Positions 1 through 6,618 of a stretch of 64,000 nucleotides of DNA are shown here, piece after piece. This DNA is from UKL13-3 sp040387195 (GTDB lineage Bacteria > Bacteroidota > Bacteroidia > UKL13-3). Location: contig JAZKEF010000012.1 of NCBI GenBank assembly GCA_040387195.1, positions 1 to 64,000 on the forward strand. Reading direction: 5' to 3'. The number at the start of each line of letters is the position of its first letter. Within the stretch, counting starts at the first letter, position 1. The position numbers and the translations under genes were made by a program. Below the pieces are notes generated by a model. It was given only the letters and a program-made list of their open reading frames with translations. It was not told the origin of the DNA and did not search any database.

Positions 1-55
1 AACCAGCGACCTACTGATTACAAATCAGTTGCTCTACCAGCTGAGCTAAAGTGGC
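1..55 (-). tRNA. tRNA-Thr (anticodon TGT), 3' end cut by the window edge
   Basis: Read on the minus strand, the segment begins with a 7-nt acceptor arm (GCCACTT), then TA, a D arm (GCTCAGCTGGTAGAGC) and an anticodon arm with loop TTTGTAA, giving anticodon TGT for the Thr codon ACA. The variable loop and the start of the T arm (GGTT) follow before position 1. The rest of the T arm and the 3' acceptor strand lie outside the window. In many Bacteroidota this tRNA sits between hpf and a tRNA-tuf-secE-nusG cluster, so tuf probably lies beyond the edge; that is an inference. Confidence 0.93.
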
Positions 56-326
56 CTAAATCAAGTTGTTATCCAACTTATTTGGTAATTTGTCTGTTAA
101 AAAAAGAACTTAAATCTCATATTCCTACTTCACACCTTTCGCAAAAAAGGACTGCAAATGTAGTGGTTTATATGAGTATTTCAAGTTGGAAGCAAAAAAA
201 GTTTTGGAAAACTTTCTTTTTCATTTGGAAGCGTAACAGGGCCGCAATATGTGGGCAACAAACGAATCTTCAAAATTTATTTTGAGAACGTATGATTTTC
301 AGCGAGAAAAGTTGATTCCGGCTCAA
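56..326. other. Spacer between hpf and tRNA-Thr
   Basis: I find no convincing gene here. It holds the minus-strand tRNA promoter (155-184). The hpf terminator lies just beyond it at 327-363. Short open frames on the plus strand lack any recognisable protein character and one continues as the antisense of hpf. Confidence 0.6.
155..184 (-). promoter_or_regulatory. Promoter of the tRNA-Thr cluster
   Basis: On the minus strand there is TTG (184-182), a 19-nt spacer, then TACATTTG (162-155). This is an exact match to the Bacteroidota vegetative promoter form TTG-N19-TAnnTTTG. It is followed directly by CAGTCC, a sequence shared (as C[C/A]GTCC) with the rpsU and rplU promoters. It points at the tRNA and would start transcription near 148. 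Confidence 0.75.
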
Positions 327-363
327 AAAGAAAGCCCAAACCGATATGGTTTGGGCTTTCTTT
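327..363 (-). terminator. Terminator of hpf, probably bidirectional
   Basis: A perfect 16-bp inverted repeat (327-342 and 348-363) with a 5-nt loop. The stem contains AAAGCCCAAACC and has A-rich/T-rich ends on both sides. It lies 20 bp past the hpf stop codon. Confidence 0.85.
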
Positions 364-382
364 ACTCCAAAATTCTGGGTTA

Positions 383-688
383 TCAGGCCATTTTAGCCTG
401 TAACTTTTCCTTGTGTTTTTTTACCTGCGCTACCACTTTATCCAATACCAGGTCTGTTGCCGCTTCAAATGTTGACGAGTGTTCCTTGGCAAATACATCA
501 ATGCCGTTCATATTCAGTTTAACTTCCACCGCTTTATTCTCTTTCTCCGCATCCTTTTCAATGCGCAGGTACACATCCGCACTTTTAATTCCGTTATGGA
601 ATGTATTTACCTTCTCCAGTTTATCGGAAATGAAGGATAACAATTTTTTGTCTGCATCGAAATGGATGGATTGAATGTCTACTTTCAT
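383..688 (-). CDS. hpf: Ribosome hibernation promoting factor, short form (HPF/RaiA family)
   Basis: A 101-residue protein whose length and pattern fit the short HPF/YfiA family, which binds the 30S A/P-site region and inactivates ribosomes in slow growth. The fold is a single beta-alpha-beta-beta-beta-alpha domain: an N-terminal strand (MKVDIQSIHFDA), a helix with conserved KLEK, a VYLRIEK strand and a C-terminal amphipathic helix ending in KKHKEKL. The long-form C-terminal dimerisation domain is absent. It follows xerC by 77 bp on the same strand, and that gene follows rpsU, so all three translation-linked genes may be cotranscribed. The start ATG at 688 is the only plausible one. Confidence 0.93.
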   Translation of the reverse strand: MKVDIQSIHFDADKKLLSFISDKLEKVNTFHNGIKSADVYLRIEKDAEKENKAVEVKLNMNGIDVFAKEHSSTFEAATDLVLDKVVAQVKKHKEKLQAKMA

Positions 689-765
689 AATTTAATTCTT
701 TTGGTGAAAAGTGTGGTTACCTGCCGGAATCCAGCGCTTTCCATTTGCTTGAGTGAAGGCAGGAT

Positions 766-1677
766 TTAAGCTCTTGGGTGTTTATTTTTATAAATATTCT
801 TTAACCGTTCAATACTGTTATGGGTATACACCTGCGTAGCTGCAAGGTTTGCATGGCCCAGCAATTCTTTAATGGCATTCAAATCCGCACCCTTATTGAG
901 CAAATGGGTGGCAAACGTGTGCCGCAATACGTGAGGACTCCTCTTTTCAATGGAAGTTACTTTGGTTAAATACGTTTTTACCGTATCATAAACCAGTCGT
1001 GGGTATAGTTTCAAGCCCTTTTCTGTTAGCAACAGGTATTCTGCATCCATACCCGCTATGGATTTTGTTTCGATAAACGAAGTGATTTCGGCAGCCAGCT
1101 CCCGGGTTATGGGAATGATGCGTTCCTTATTCCGTTTTCCTAATACCTTAATGGTTTGTTTGTAGAAATCCACATCATGCTGCTTTAAGCCTATCAACTC
1201 GGATAATCGAATCCCTGTTGAATAAAACAACATAATCATCAGTTTGTTCCGCTGTCCCTTGTAATCATCACCAAACGTTACCAATTCTCCATCTATTCCC
1301 TTCTTGCCATCCAATAACTGTTGCATCGGCCTTTCTTCTACAAAAACAGGTAAGCGCTTCTCAATCTTAGGTGGCTGCACCTTGGATAACGGATTGTTTT
1401 CAACAATACCCTCTTTCAATAAATATTTGTAAAAGGTTTTGAGGGTAGACAGTTTTCGTGCAACAGAACGTGCGGTTGTTTTCTCATTCATCAGTTCCAC
1501 CAGCCAGCTACGAATCATCTGGTGGTTGATCAATTTTACCTCATCAACCTCAAACTGCTGTTTAACGTAGGCTGAGAGTTGTAATAAATCTTTGTAATAA
1601 GCTGTAATGGTATGTGGCGAGAAATGTTTCTCGTACGACAGGTAATCTCTAAAATCGGTGATGTGTTTATCCAACAT
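766..1677 (-). CDS. xerC: Tyrosine recombinase XerC-like
   Basis: A 303-residue site-specific recombinase, the usual length for XerC/XerD, which resolve chromosome dimers at dif. The N-terminal SAM-like core-binding domain spans about 1-100 and the catalytic domain about 110-300. All the catalytic residues are visible: R157 (GIRLSE), K181 (LGK), H249 and R252 (SPHVLRH), H275 (LLGHAN) and the nucleophile Y284 (TQVYTH). It sits between rpsU and hpf, the usual Bacteroidota position for the XerC paralogue; XerD is normally elsewhere. No integrase-type neighbours or attachment repeats suggest a mobile element, so a housekeeping role is likely. Confidence 0.9.
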   Translation of the reverse strand: MLDKHITDFRDYLSYEKHFSPHTITAYYKDLLQLSAYVKQQFEVDEVKLINHQMIRSWLVELMNEKTTARSVARKLSTLKTFYKYLLKEGIVENNPLSKVQPPKIEKRLPVFVEERPMQQLLDGKKGIDGELVTFGDDYKGQRNKLMIMLFYSTGIRLSELIGLKQHDVDFYKQTIKVLGKRNKERIIPITRELAAEITSFIETKSIAGMDAEYLLLTEKGLKLYPRLVYDTVKTYLTKVTSIEKRSPHVLRHTFATHLLNKGADLNAIKELLGHANLAATQVYTHNSIERLKNIYKNKHPRA

Positions 1678-1822
1678 ACCTTCCTCGAATTGCTCCTACC
1701 AAATATACCATTAGTTTTGACAATTAAAAGTGCTTTTTAGGTAAGAAAAAGGTAATAAAGTGGATTATCGGTAGCACACAGCTAAAAGCCAATTGCCGCT
1801 ATTGGCTCACCAAGTCCGTAAA

Positions 1823-1855
1823 CAAAAAAATCCCGCCTGTTTTACCAGACGGGAT
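1823..1855 (-). terminator. Terminator after rpsU
   Basis: The inverted repeat ATCCCGCCTG (1830-1839) / CAGACGGGAT (1846-1855) has one wobble pair and a 6-nt loop. It is followed on the minus strand by a run of seven T (1829-1823). It lies 26 bp past the rpsU stop, so rpsU can be transcribed alone, with some readthrough into xerC. Confidence 0.8.
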
Positions 1856-1880
1856 CTCTTATGTTAAGTATTCACAGGAA

Positions 1881-2078
1881 TTACATTCCCATTTCTTCTC
1901 TTTGCATTTTCAATTTGTAAGCAGCACGGATGTTTTGCTCACGCTTTCTAACACAAGGTTTAGTGAATTCTTTGCGTACGCGAAGTTCTTTAACCACACC
2001 GGTCTTTTCAAACTTCTTCTTGAATTTCTTCAACGCTCTGTCTAATGATTCGTTTTCTTTAACGTTTACATATATCAT
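1881..2078 (-). CDS. rpsU: Small ribosomal subunit protein bS21
   Basis: A 65-residue, very basic protein matching bS21: NESLDRALKKFKKK near the N-terminus, then a Lys/Arg-rich stretch with RKREQNIRAAYKLK. In Bacteroidota ribosomes bS21 helps bS6 and bS18 hide the anti-Shine-Dalgarno tail of 16S rRNA (established knowledge). Here the gene itself carries a perfect Shine-Dalgarno (2086-2095) 6 nt before ATG, unlike its neighbours. This fits autoregulation: ribosomes lacking bS21 expose the tail and translate rpsU. It is first in the rpsU-xerC-hpf group with its own promoter and terminator. Confidence 0.97.
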   Translation of the reverse strand: MIYVNVKENESLDRALKKFKKKFEKTGVVKELRVRKEFTKPCVRKREQNIRAAYKLKMQREEMGM

Positions 2079-2085
2079 GTTAATT

Positions 2086-2097
2086 CACCTCCTTTCC
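2086..2097 (-). promoter_or_regulatory. Perfect Shine-Dalgarno of rpsU
   Basis: The minus strand reads AAAGGAGGTGA ending 6 nt before the ATG. At least ten consecutive bases (AAGGAGGTGA) can pair with the 16S rRNA 3' tail. Upstream of rplU, atpA, atpB and phaE I see only A-rich leaders without such a site, so its presence at rpsU is exceptional. Confidence 0.88.
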
Positions 2098-2105
2098 TTT
2101 AGTCT

Positions 2106-2119
2106 CCTTATAAATAAGG
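2106..2119 (-). promoter_or_regulatory. Small palindrome at the 5' end of the rpsU leader
   Basis: CCTTATAAATAAGG has 6-nt inverted arms around two bases. The predicted transcription start (about 2118) falls inside it, so it could act as an operator or a weak 5' hairpin in the rpsU mRNA. No experimental support. Confidence 0.3.
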
Positions 2120-2124
2120 GACGG

Positions 2125-2154
2125 CAAAAGTAATTCATTTTATGTTCCCTACAA
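2125..2154 (-). promoter_or_regulatory. Promoter of rpsU
   Basis: The minus strand shows TTG (2154-2152), a 19-nt spacer and TACTTTTG (2132-2125), an exact TTG-N19-TAnnTTTG promoter. It is followed by CCGTCC. The leader to the ATG would be about 40 nt. Confidence 0.8.
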
Positions 2155-2216
2155 ATTTATTTTCCTTCTTCGATGAACTCAGTATGTCAATTGCTGTTTT
2201 TGGCGAGTTGCTGCAC

Positions 2217-2240
2217 GTCAGGCTGAGTTTACCGAAGCCT
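2217..2240. repeat. Copy of a 20-bp intergenic repeat (CTGAGTTTAYCGAAG type)
   Basis: GTCAGGCTGAGTTTACCGAAGC-like sequence is found here between the rpsU promoter region and the acyl-CoA dehydrogenase stop codon. It matches the three tandem copies at 51310-51369. Confidence 0.55.
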
Positions 2241-3396
2241 AGTCTTTTAGAACTGCGCGTGAAATTACCAACTTCTGAATCTCGCTGGTTCCTTCACCTA
2301 TTGTACACAATTTAGAATCGCGGTAGAACTTCTCAACCGGGAAGTCTTTTGTGTAACCGTATCCGCCAAAAATCTGAACAGCTTCTGTTGCAGCATATAC
2401 ACATACTTCAGATGCATAATATTTAGCCATTGCCGATTCCTTAGTCATTGGTTTACCCTTCATCTTAAGGTCGGCCGCTTGCAAGGTCAACAATTCGGCA
2501 GCTTCAATACGTGTTGCCATATCAGCCAACTTGAACGAGATCCCCTGAAAATGTGCAATAGGCTGACCAAACTGGTGGCGTTCCTTTGCATACTTAACAG
2601 CGGCATCCAAACTACCTTTGGCGATACCCAATGAGAGGGATGCGATTGAAATACGGCCACCATCCAATATTTTCATGGCTTGTTTGAAACCTTCGCCCAC
2701 TTTACCCAACACATTGGCTTTAGGTACGCGGCAATCTTCAAAAATCAATTCAGCTGTTTCGGAAGCACGCATTCCTAATTTATTTTCTTTTTTCCCTCCA
2801 CGGAAACCAGGAGTTCCCCGCTCCACAACAATTGCAGTGATTCCGTTTGAATCCAGCAATTCGCCTGTGCGCACCAATACAACAGCTACATCACCTGTAA
2901 TACCGTGTGTAATCCAATTTTTGGTTCCGTTAATGATATAATCGTCTCCATCTTCTTTAGCCACACATTGCATGCGCATAGCATCGCTTCCTGTATTGGC
3001 TTCTGTTAAACCCCATGCACCAATCCAATCACCTGTTGCCAGTTTGGGTAGCCACTTTTTCTTTTGCTCCTCGTTTCCGAATTGTAAAATATGTCCGGTA
3101 CACAATGAGTTGTGTGCCGCCATGGATAATCCTACAGAACTGCAAACTTTACTGATTTCGATAATAGCAGTGATGTATTCAAAATAACCTAACCCTGCTC
3201 CTCCATATTCTTCAGGCACCAACACCCCCAACAATCCCAATTTGCCCATTTCCTGCATAGTTTCTTTCGGAAAAATCTGGGCCTCATCCCATTCCATAAC
3301 ATACGGGCGAATATGTTTTTCGGCAAAATCTTTGGCCATTTGGGCCACCATTTTTTGGTTGTCGGTTTGCTCAAAGCTGAGTCCTGCTGCGTGCAT
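2239..3396 (-). CDS. Acyl-CoA dehydrogenase (short/medium-chain type)
   Basis: A 385-residue FAD flavoenzyme that oxidises acyl-CoA to trans-2-enoyl-CoA in beta-oxidation or branched-chain amino acid breakdown. It has the family's order of an N-terminal helical domain, a middle beta domain (GAWGLTEANTGSDA, about 125-140) and a C-terminal helical domain. E368 in IGEGTSEI aligns with the catalytic base of butyryl-/medium-chain dehydrogenases. RHQFGQPIAHFQ and IFGGYGYTKDFPVEK are typical family motifs. It appears monocistronic. It could supply enoyl-CoA that PhaJ, 57 kb away, hydrates, but that link is only inference. The chain-length preference cannot be told from the sequence. Confidence 0.93.
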   Translation of the reverse strand: MHAAGLSFEQTDNQKMVAQMAKDFAEKHIRPYVMEWDEAQIFPKETMQEMGKLGLLGVLVPEEYGGAGLGYFEYITAIIEISKVCSSVGLSMAAHNSLCTGHILQFGNEEQKKKWLPKLATGDWIGAWGLTEANTGSDAMRMQCVAKEDGDDYIINGTKNWITHGITGDVAVVLVRTGELLDSNGITAIVVERGTPGFRGGKKENKLGMRASETAELIFEDCRVPKANVLGKVGEGFKQAMKILDGGRISIASLSLGIAKGSLDAAVKYAKERHQFGQPIAHFQGISFKLADMATRIEAAELLTLQAADLKMKGKPMTKESAMAKYYASEVCVYAATEAVQIFGGYGYTKDFPVEKFYRDSKLCTIGEGTSEIQKLVISRAVLKD

Positions 3397-3469
3397 ATAA
3401 ATTTTCGGTTAGTTGAATAAGTTTGGCAATAATAGCACAAAAACAGAAAAGTCAATCACACGGGTCGGG

Positions 3470-4339
3470 TCATTTTATCTTTAAGTATTTGGTAATGTTT
3501 TGATAAATGGAATCATTTACGATCACAATTTTCTTTAAATCCGACAATTCGCGGTAAGCCCCATGCTGTGTCCGGTAATTTACAATCGCATTGCTCAACT
3601 TATATTTAAAATATGGATGTGTTTTCAACTCATCCAGCGAAACGGTATTCACATCAAAGATTCTTGCCTTACCTGCATCAACATATATTTTACCTTGTAA
3701 ATCGTATAAAACATCTTCATCAAAACCATAAATTTCGGTGAGTTGTGCCAGAGATAAAAACCCTCCCAGCTTTTCCCGGTATTCAACAATACGCCTGGCC
3801 ATACCGGGACCAATCCGATATAAAGCAATAAGCGCACTGGTATCAGCGGCATTGAGTTCAACAGGTTTGGTATTTTTAAATTTATGCTGGGATGAATCTT
3901 TTACAAATGGCGGTTTTCCTACAGTTGGATTGATGTGCACAAATGGAATCAGCGTTTCTATCAACTCCTTTTTCACACCATACATGTTGCGCAGATCTTC
4001 CGGTTTTTTAAACCTTCCGCCTTTACTCACAAATTTTTGGAGGGAAACAATATTCCGATCGGTAAACCCAAGGGATTTGAGTTGCGTTGATGAGGCCGTG
4101 TTGGGATCGAATAAATCAGGTGTTGATTGCCTTTCCGATCGTACACTTTGTTGTGAATTCAATCCATGAAGCGATTCAATGCTTACCTCCAGAGGTAACG
4201 GAGGTACAACTATTTTATATACGGAAGGAAATGCCATTACGGCTATGAGGAGTAAAAGCAGGGCAATGATGCCTTTACGTTCGGACTGCGAGAAATAAAA
4301 GTACTCTTTTACGAATTGCTCAATTTTTTTTGTTTTCAT
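3470..4339 (-). CDS. Membrane-anchored helix-hairpin-helix protein
   Basis: A 289-residue protein counted from ATG at 4339; an upstream in-frame ATG at 4369 is less likely because the start at 4339 overlaps the preceding small gene. A short basic N-terminus is followed by one membrane segment (about 23-41, IIALLLLLIAVMAF). Three helix-hairpin-helix units of the ComEA type then follow, each starting FDPNTAS / LNAADTS / FDVNTVS and carrying G-rich hairpins such as RIGPGMARRIVEYREKLGG. HHH units bind DNA non-specifically, so a role in DNA uptake or envelope-associated DNA binding is possible. The family is common in Bacteroidota and largely uncharacterised. Confidence 0.82.
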   Translation of the reverse strand: MKTKKIEQFVKEYFYFSQSERKGIIALLLLLIAVMAFPSVYKIVVPPLPLEVSIESLHGLNSQQSVRSERQSTPDLFDPNTASSTQLKSLGFTDRNIVSLQKFVSKGGRFKKPEDLRNMYGVKKELIETLIPFVHINPTVGKPPFVKDSSQHKFKNTKPVELNAADTSALIALYRIGPGMARRIVEYREKLGGFLSLAQLTEIYGFDEDVLYDLQGKIYVDAGKARIFDVNTVSLDELKTHPYFKYKLSNAIVNYRTQHGAYRELSDLKKIVIVNDSIYQNITKYLKIK

Positions 4340-4457
4340 TTTCCTTTTGCTTACGGGGTATATAAACAAAGTAGTAATACAATAAAGCGGCTACAAACGC
4401 GCCAAAAAAAGCTTCCGTTGCCATCCACACCCAAAAATTAGCGCCCCAGTCTGTCAT
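4320..4457 (-). CDS. 45-residue single-pass membrane microprotein
   Basis: The frame begins ATG at 4457 (MTDWGANFWVWMATEA) and ends TGA at 4320-4322. It reads a hydrophobic segment (about residues 14-33, FFGAFVAALLYYYFVYI) and then a charged tail PRKQKENENKKN. Its last 20 nt overlap the start of the helix-hairpin-helix gene in another frame, which suggests translational coupling. Codons are not biased toward stops and the topology is coherent (aromatic N-terminus, one membrane helix, Lys-rich cytoplasmic tail). I do not recognise a family. It may be an accessory of the HHH protein. Confidence 0.6.
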   Translation of the reverse strand: MTDWGANFWVWMATEAFFGAFVAALLYYYFVYIPRKQKENENKKN

Positions 4458-4590
4458 TATCTTTTGTATTAATTATCATTCTTGCAAAGGTGCATATTTG
4501 TTTTCAGTTTTTTGTGATCAATCTAAGTAATACCTAATCCAGCCCGATAAATTGGGAGAATACATTTTCCACCATCTGCACATCAACTCA

Positions 4591-5493
4591 TCATTTCCCT
4601 TTCAACTGCTCATCCAGCAAGGCTAATCCCTCCTCAAACGTATGTGGTTTATATCCCAATTCTATTCTTGCTTTATCAATAATAAAACCGGTAATAGGCG
4701 GGCGTTTAGCCGGTTGTTTAATTCCTTCGCTTGTTGAAAGGTTCAGCAACGACTTATCCAGTTTCCAATATGAAGCTACGCGGTATACTAAATCAAACAC
4801 ACTCATAAAATCGCTGCCGCTTATATTGTAAACACCTAGTGCTCTCTTTTCTGCTGCCAAGGCGCAACCCTGGGCTAAGTCTTCGGCTAATGTAGGGGTG
4901 CGGAACTGATCCCCTACTACATTTAATGTTTTGCCTTGTTCTAAATTTCCTTTGGCCCACAAAACGATATTGCTGCGGCTCATATCACTTACTACTCCAT
5001 AAACCAATACGGTTCGTAAAATGCTCCAGCTCTTGCAGTTTTCGGTGACAACCATTTCTGCTAAATATTTAGAGTTACCATAAAAACTCAATGGATTGGG
5101 AGACTCCTCCTCGGTAACCGGACCGTGGGTTCCATCGAAAATAAAGTCGGTTGAAACATGAACCAGATACGTATTATGTGTATTACAGGCTATTACCAAG
5201 TATTTCACAGCTTCCACATTCAATGCCTCACAACCGTCACGATCAGTTTCACAAGCATCTACATTGGTCATAGCTGCTGTATTAATTACAACATTTGGCT
5301 TGTGCTTAGCCATTATTTCAGTTACGGCACCCGCATTTGTAATATCCAATGACTCGTATAGATACCCTGTTTGATCTGCATAACGATCTTCTCCTCTTGC
5401 CGTAGCAATGAGCTGGATGTGCGATTGAGCCTTATAATAATCGGTGAGTTTTTGGCCAAGCAGACCGTTGCTGCCTGTTACTAGTACTTTCAT
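4591..5493 (-). CDS. RmlD-like NAD(P)-dependent sugar nucleotide reductase (SDR family)
   Basis: A 300-residue extended short-chain dehydrogenase. The Rossmann motif GSNGLLGQ lies at 7-14, and the catalytic pair is Y138/K142 in SFYGNSK with S114-T115 nearby (HVSTDFIFDG). This last motif is typical of dTDP-4-dehydrorhamnose reductase, the final step of dTDP-L-rhamnose synthesis. There are no rmlA, B or C neighbours, so it could be a paralogue acting on another sugar nucleotide or a general SDR. It is separated from the downstream genes and appears to be transcribed alone. Confidence 0.8.
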   Translation of the reverse strand: MKVLVTGSNGLLGQKLTDYYKAQSHIQLIATARGEDRYADQTGYLYESLDITNAGAVTEIMAKHKPNVVINTAAMTNVDACETDRDGCEALNVEAVKYLVIACNTHNTYLVHVSTDFIFDGTHGPVTEEESPNPLSFYGNSKYLAEMVVTENCKSWSILRTVLVYGVVSDMSRSNIVLWAKGNLEQGKTLNVVGDQFRTPTLAEDLAQGCALAAEKRALGVYNISGSDFMSVFDLVYRVASYWKLDKSLLNLSTSEGIKQPAKRPPITGFIIDKARIELGYKPHTFEEGLALLDEQLKGK

Positions 5494-5555
5494 ATGGCAA
5501 GTATAAGAAATTGCACATTGCGAAATGACAAAAATGCGAAATACAATTACATATC

Positions 5556-5762
5556 CTATTCACTGACAAACTCCAGGATATCGGCAGGCTGGCAATCTAA
5601 TGCTTTGCAAATGGCTTCAAGAGTATTAAAACGTATGGCTTTGGCTTTACCTGTTTTGAGAATTGAAAGATTAGACAAGGTAATCTCTACCTTCTCCGAA
5701 AGCTCGTTCAGACTCATTTTGCGCCTGGCCATCATTACATCTAAATTTACTACTATTGGCAT
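5556..5762 (-). CDS. Small HTH (XRE/YozG-type) transcriptional regulator
   Basis: A 68-residue protein that is almost entirely a Cro/C1-type helix-turn-helix: MSLNELSEKVEITLSNLSILKTGKAKAIRFNTLEAICKALDC gives the two DNA-binding helices, followed by CQPADILEF. This is the YozG-like group commonly paired with DUF2975 membrane proteins. The ATG lies 4 bp after the upstream DUF2975 stop, so the two are cotranscribed. The 21-bp palindrome at 6483-6503, upstream of the operon promoter, is a reasonable autoregulatory target, by inference. Confidence 0.88.
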   Translation of the reverse strand: MPIVVNLDVMMARRKMSLNELSEKVEITLSNLSILKTGKAKAIRFNTLEAICKALDCQPADILEFVSE

Positions 5763-5766
5763 GACT

Positions 5767-6426
5767 TTAAATGGTTAAATCGTTTTCCTGTTTGATTGAC
5801 ATCCCATATCTGATCACTTCGGCAATTACCAAAATAAATAACATGTAAAGTAAACCTGCTATAAAATCAACCTTCTTCATTACAATGGAAAAATGATCGT
5901 AGCTGATATGTGCGTACGCTACTTTAGCAAACACCCAGTTTTTCACATATTCCAACACCCCTATAAAGCCTACAATAAGCGCAAGTAGCCTGATTCTTCT
6001 GACAGTGATCTTCTCAAACACTTTTTGATGTTTACAGGATTCAACCATCTTATAAATAAGATAAGTTATGCTTAACCATAACAACGAAATACCACTATCC
6101 AATAGAGTAACGGTTATGTTATCAATAGTAAAAGCATGTGTTAAATCGGTATAATCAAACCGTGCCCAACCTGAATTCCAAACCATTGCAATTGTTTCGG
6201 CCTTATCTGGTGTTTGCAATTGATGAAAAGTGGTGTCCGGCTTAAACACATTTGGATGCATTCCGAAACCTCCTCGAACAGTATACCTCAAAGGCTCATC
6301 ATGCAATACTCCCATCCAATCAAAAGAATTAAGACTGATAATAAACAATGTAACACATAATTGAATCCAAAATGCTACCCGTAAAAACCAATACATTACA
6401 AGTATTAAAACCGACTTATGTTCCAT
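5767..6426 (-). CDS. DUF2975 family membrane protein
   Basis: A 219-residue protein counted from ATG at 6426. The in-frame ATG at 6450 would lie within the promoter -7 element, so it is rejected. About four membrane segments are visible: near 8-28 (LVMYWFLRVAFWIQLCV), about 110-125 (ISLLWLSITYLIY), 142-160 (LLALIVGFIGVL) and 190-208 (FIAGLLYMLFILVIAEVI). It forms the common DUF2975-YozG pair with the HTH gene downstream. Function is unknown; a sensor or effector for the paired regulator has been suggested from the pairing alone. Confidence 0.8.
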   Translation of the reverse strand: MEHKSVLILVMYWFLRVAFWIQLCVTLFIISLNSFDWMGVLHDEPLRYTVRGGFGMHPNVFKPDTTFHQLQTPDKAETIAMVWNSGWARFDYTDLTHAFTIDNITVTLLDSGISLLWLSITYLIYKMVESCKHQKVFEKITVRRIRLLALIVGFIGVLEYVKNWVFAKVAYAHISYDHFSIVMKKVDFIAGLLYMLFILVIAEVIRYGMSIKQENDLTI

Positions 6427-6447
6427 AATTAATTTTTTTTGATGAAT

Positions 6448-6477
6448 CAAAAGTAGAATAAAATTATTGATTTACAA
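6448..6477 (-). promoter_or_regulatory. Promoter of the DUF2975-HTH operon
   Basis: On the minus strand there is TTG (6477-6475), a 19-nt spacer and TACTTTTG (6455-6448), an exact consensus. Transcription would start near 6441, leaving a leader of about 15 nt before ATG 6426. Confidence 0.8.
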
Positions 6478-6482
6478 ATTAT

Positions 6483-6503
6483 TTTTATTGATAATCAATA
6501 AAA
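6483..6503. promoter_or_regulatory. Candidate operator: 21-bp perfect palindrome
   Basis: TTTTATTGAT and ATCAATAAAA flank a single central A. It starts 6 bp upstream of the -33 element of the DUF2975-HTH promoter. A further ATTGAT half-site lies in the -33/-7 spacer at 6466-6471. This is suited to a dimeric HTH regulator. Confidence 0.5.
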
Positions 6504-6587
6504 TTTAATTCTTAAACGATTATTTTATTCTCAATTCGTAATCCGTAATTCTCAATTAAGTATCTGCCACTCTGTCATAAAAACTAT

Positions 6588-6595
6588 TATCTTTG
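6588..6595 (+). promoter_or_regulatory. -7 element of the miaB promoter
   Basis: TATCTTTG fits TAnnTTTG and is followed by CCTCC, close to the CCGTCC seen at ribosomal promoters. I see no clear TTG at the normal distance. The predicted leader to ATG 6619 is about 17 nt. Confidence 0.5.
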
Positions 6596-6618
6596 CCTCC
6601 CAAATTCGAACTGATTAC

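Noticed and set aside
249..674. 141-codon frame on the plus strand
   Set aside because: It is the antisense of hpf and crosses a perfect terminator hairpin.
766..1677. Integrase of a mobile element
   Set aside because: The recombinase sits in the conserved rpsU-hpf context with no cargo genes or attachment repeats, so housekeeping XerC is preferred.
6426..6450. Upstream start of the DUF2975 protein at 6450
   Set aside because: The codon lies in the -7 promoter element, upstream of the predicted transcription start; ATG 6426 is used instead.
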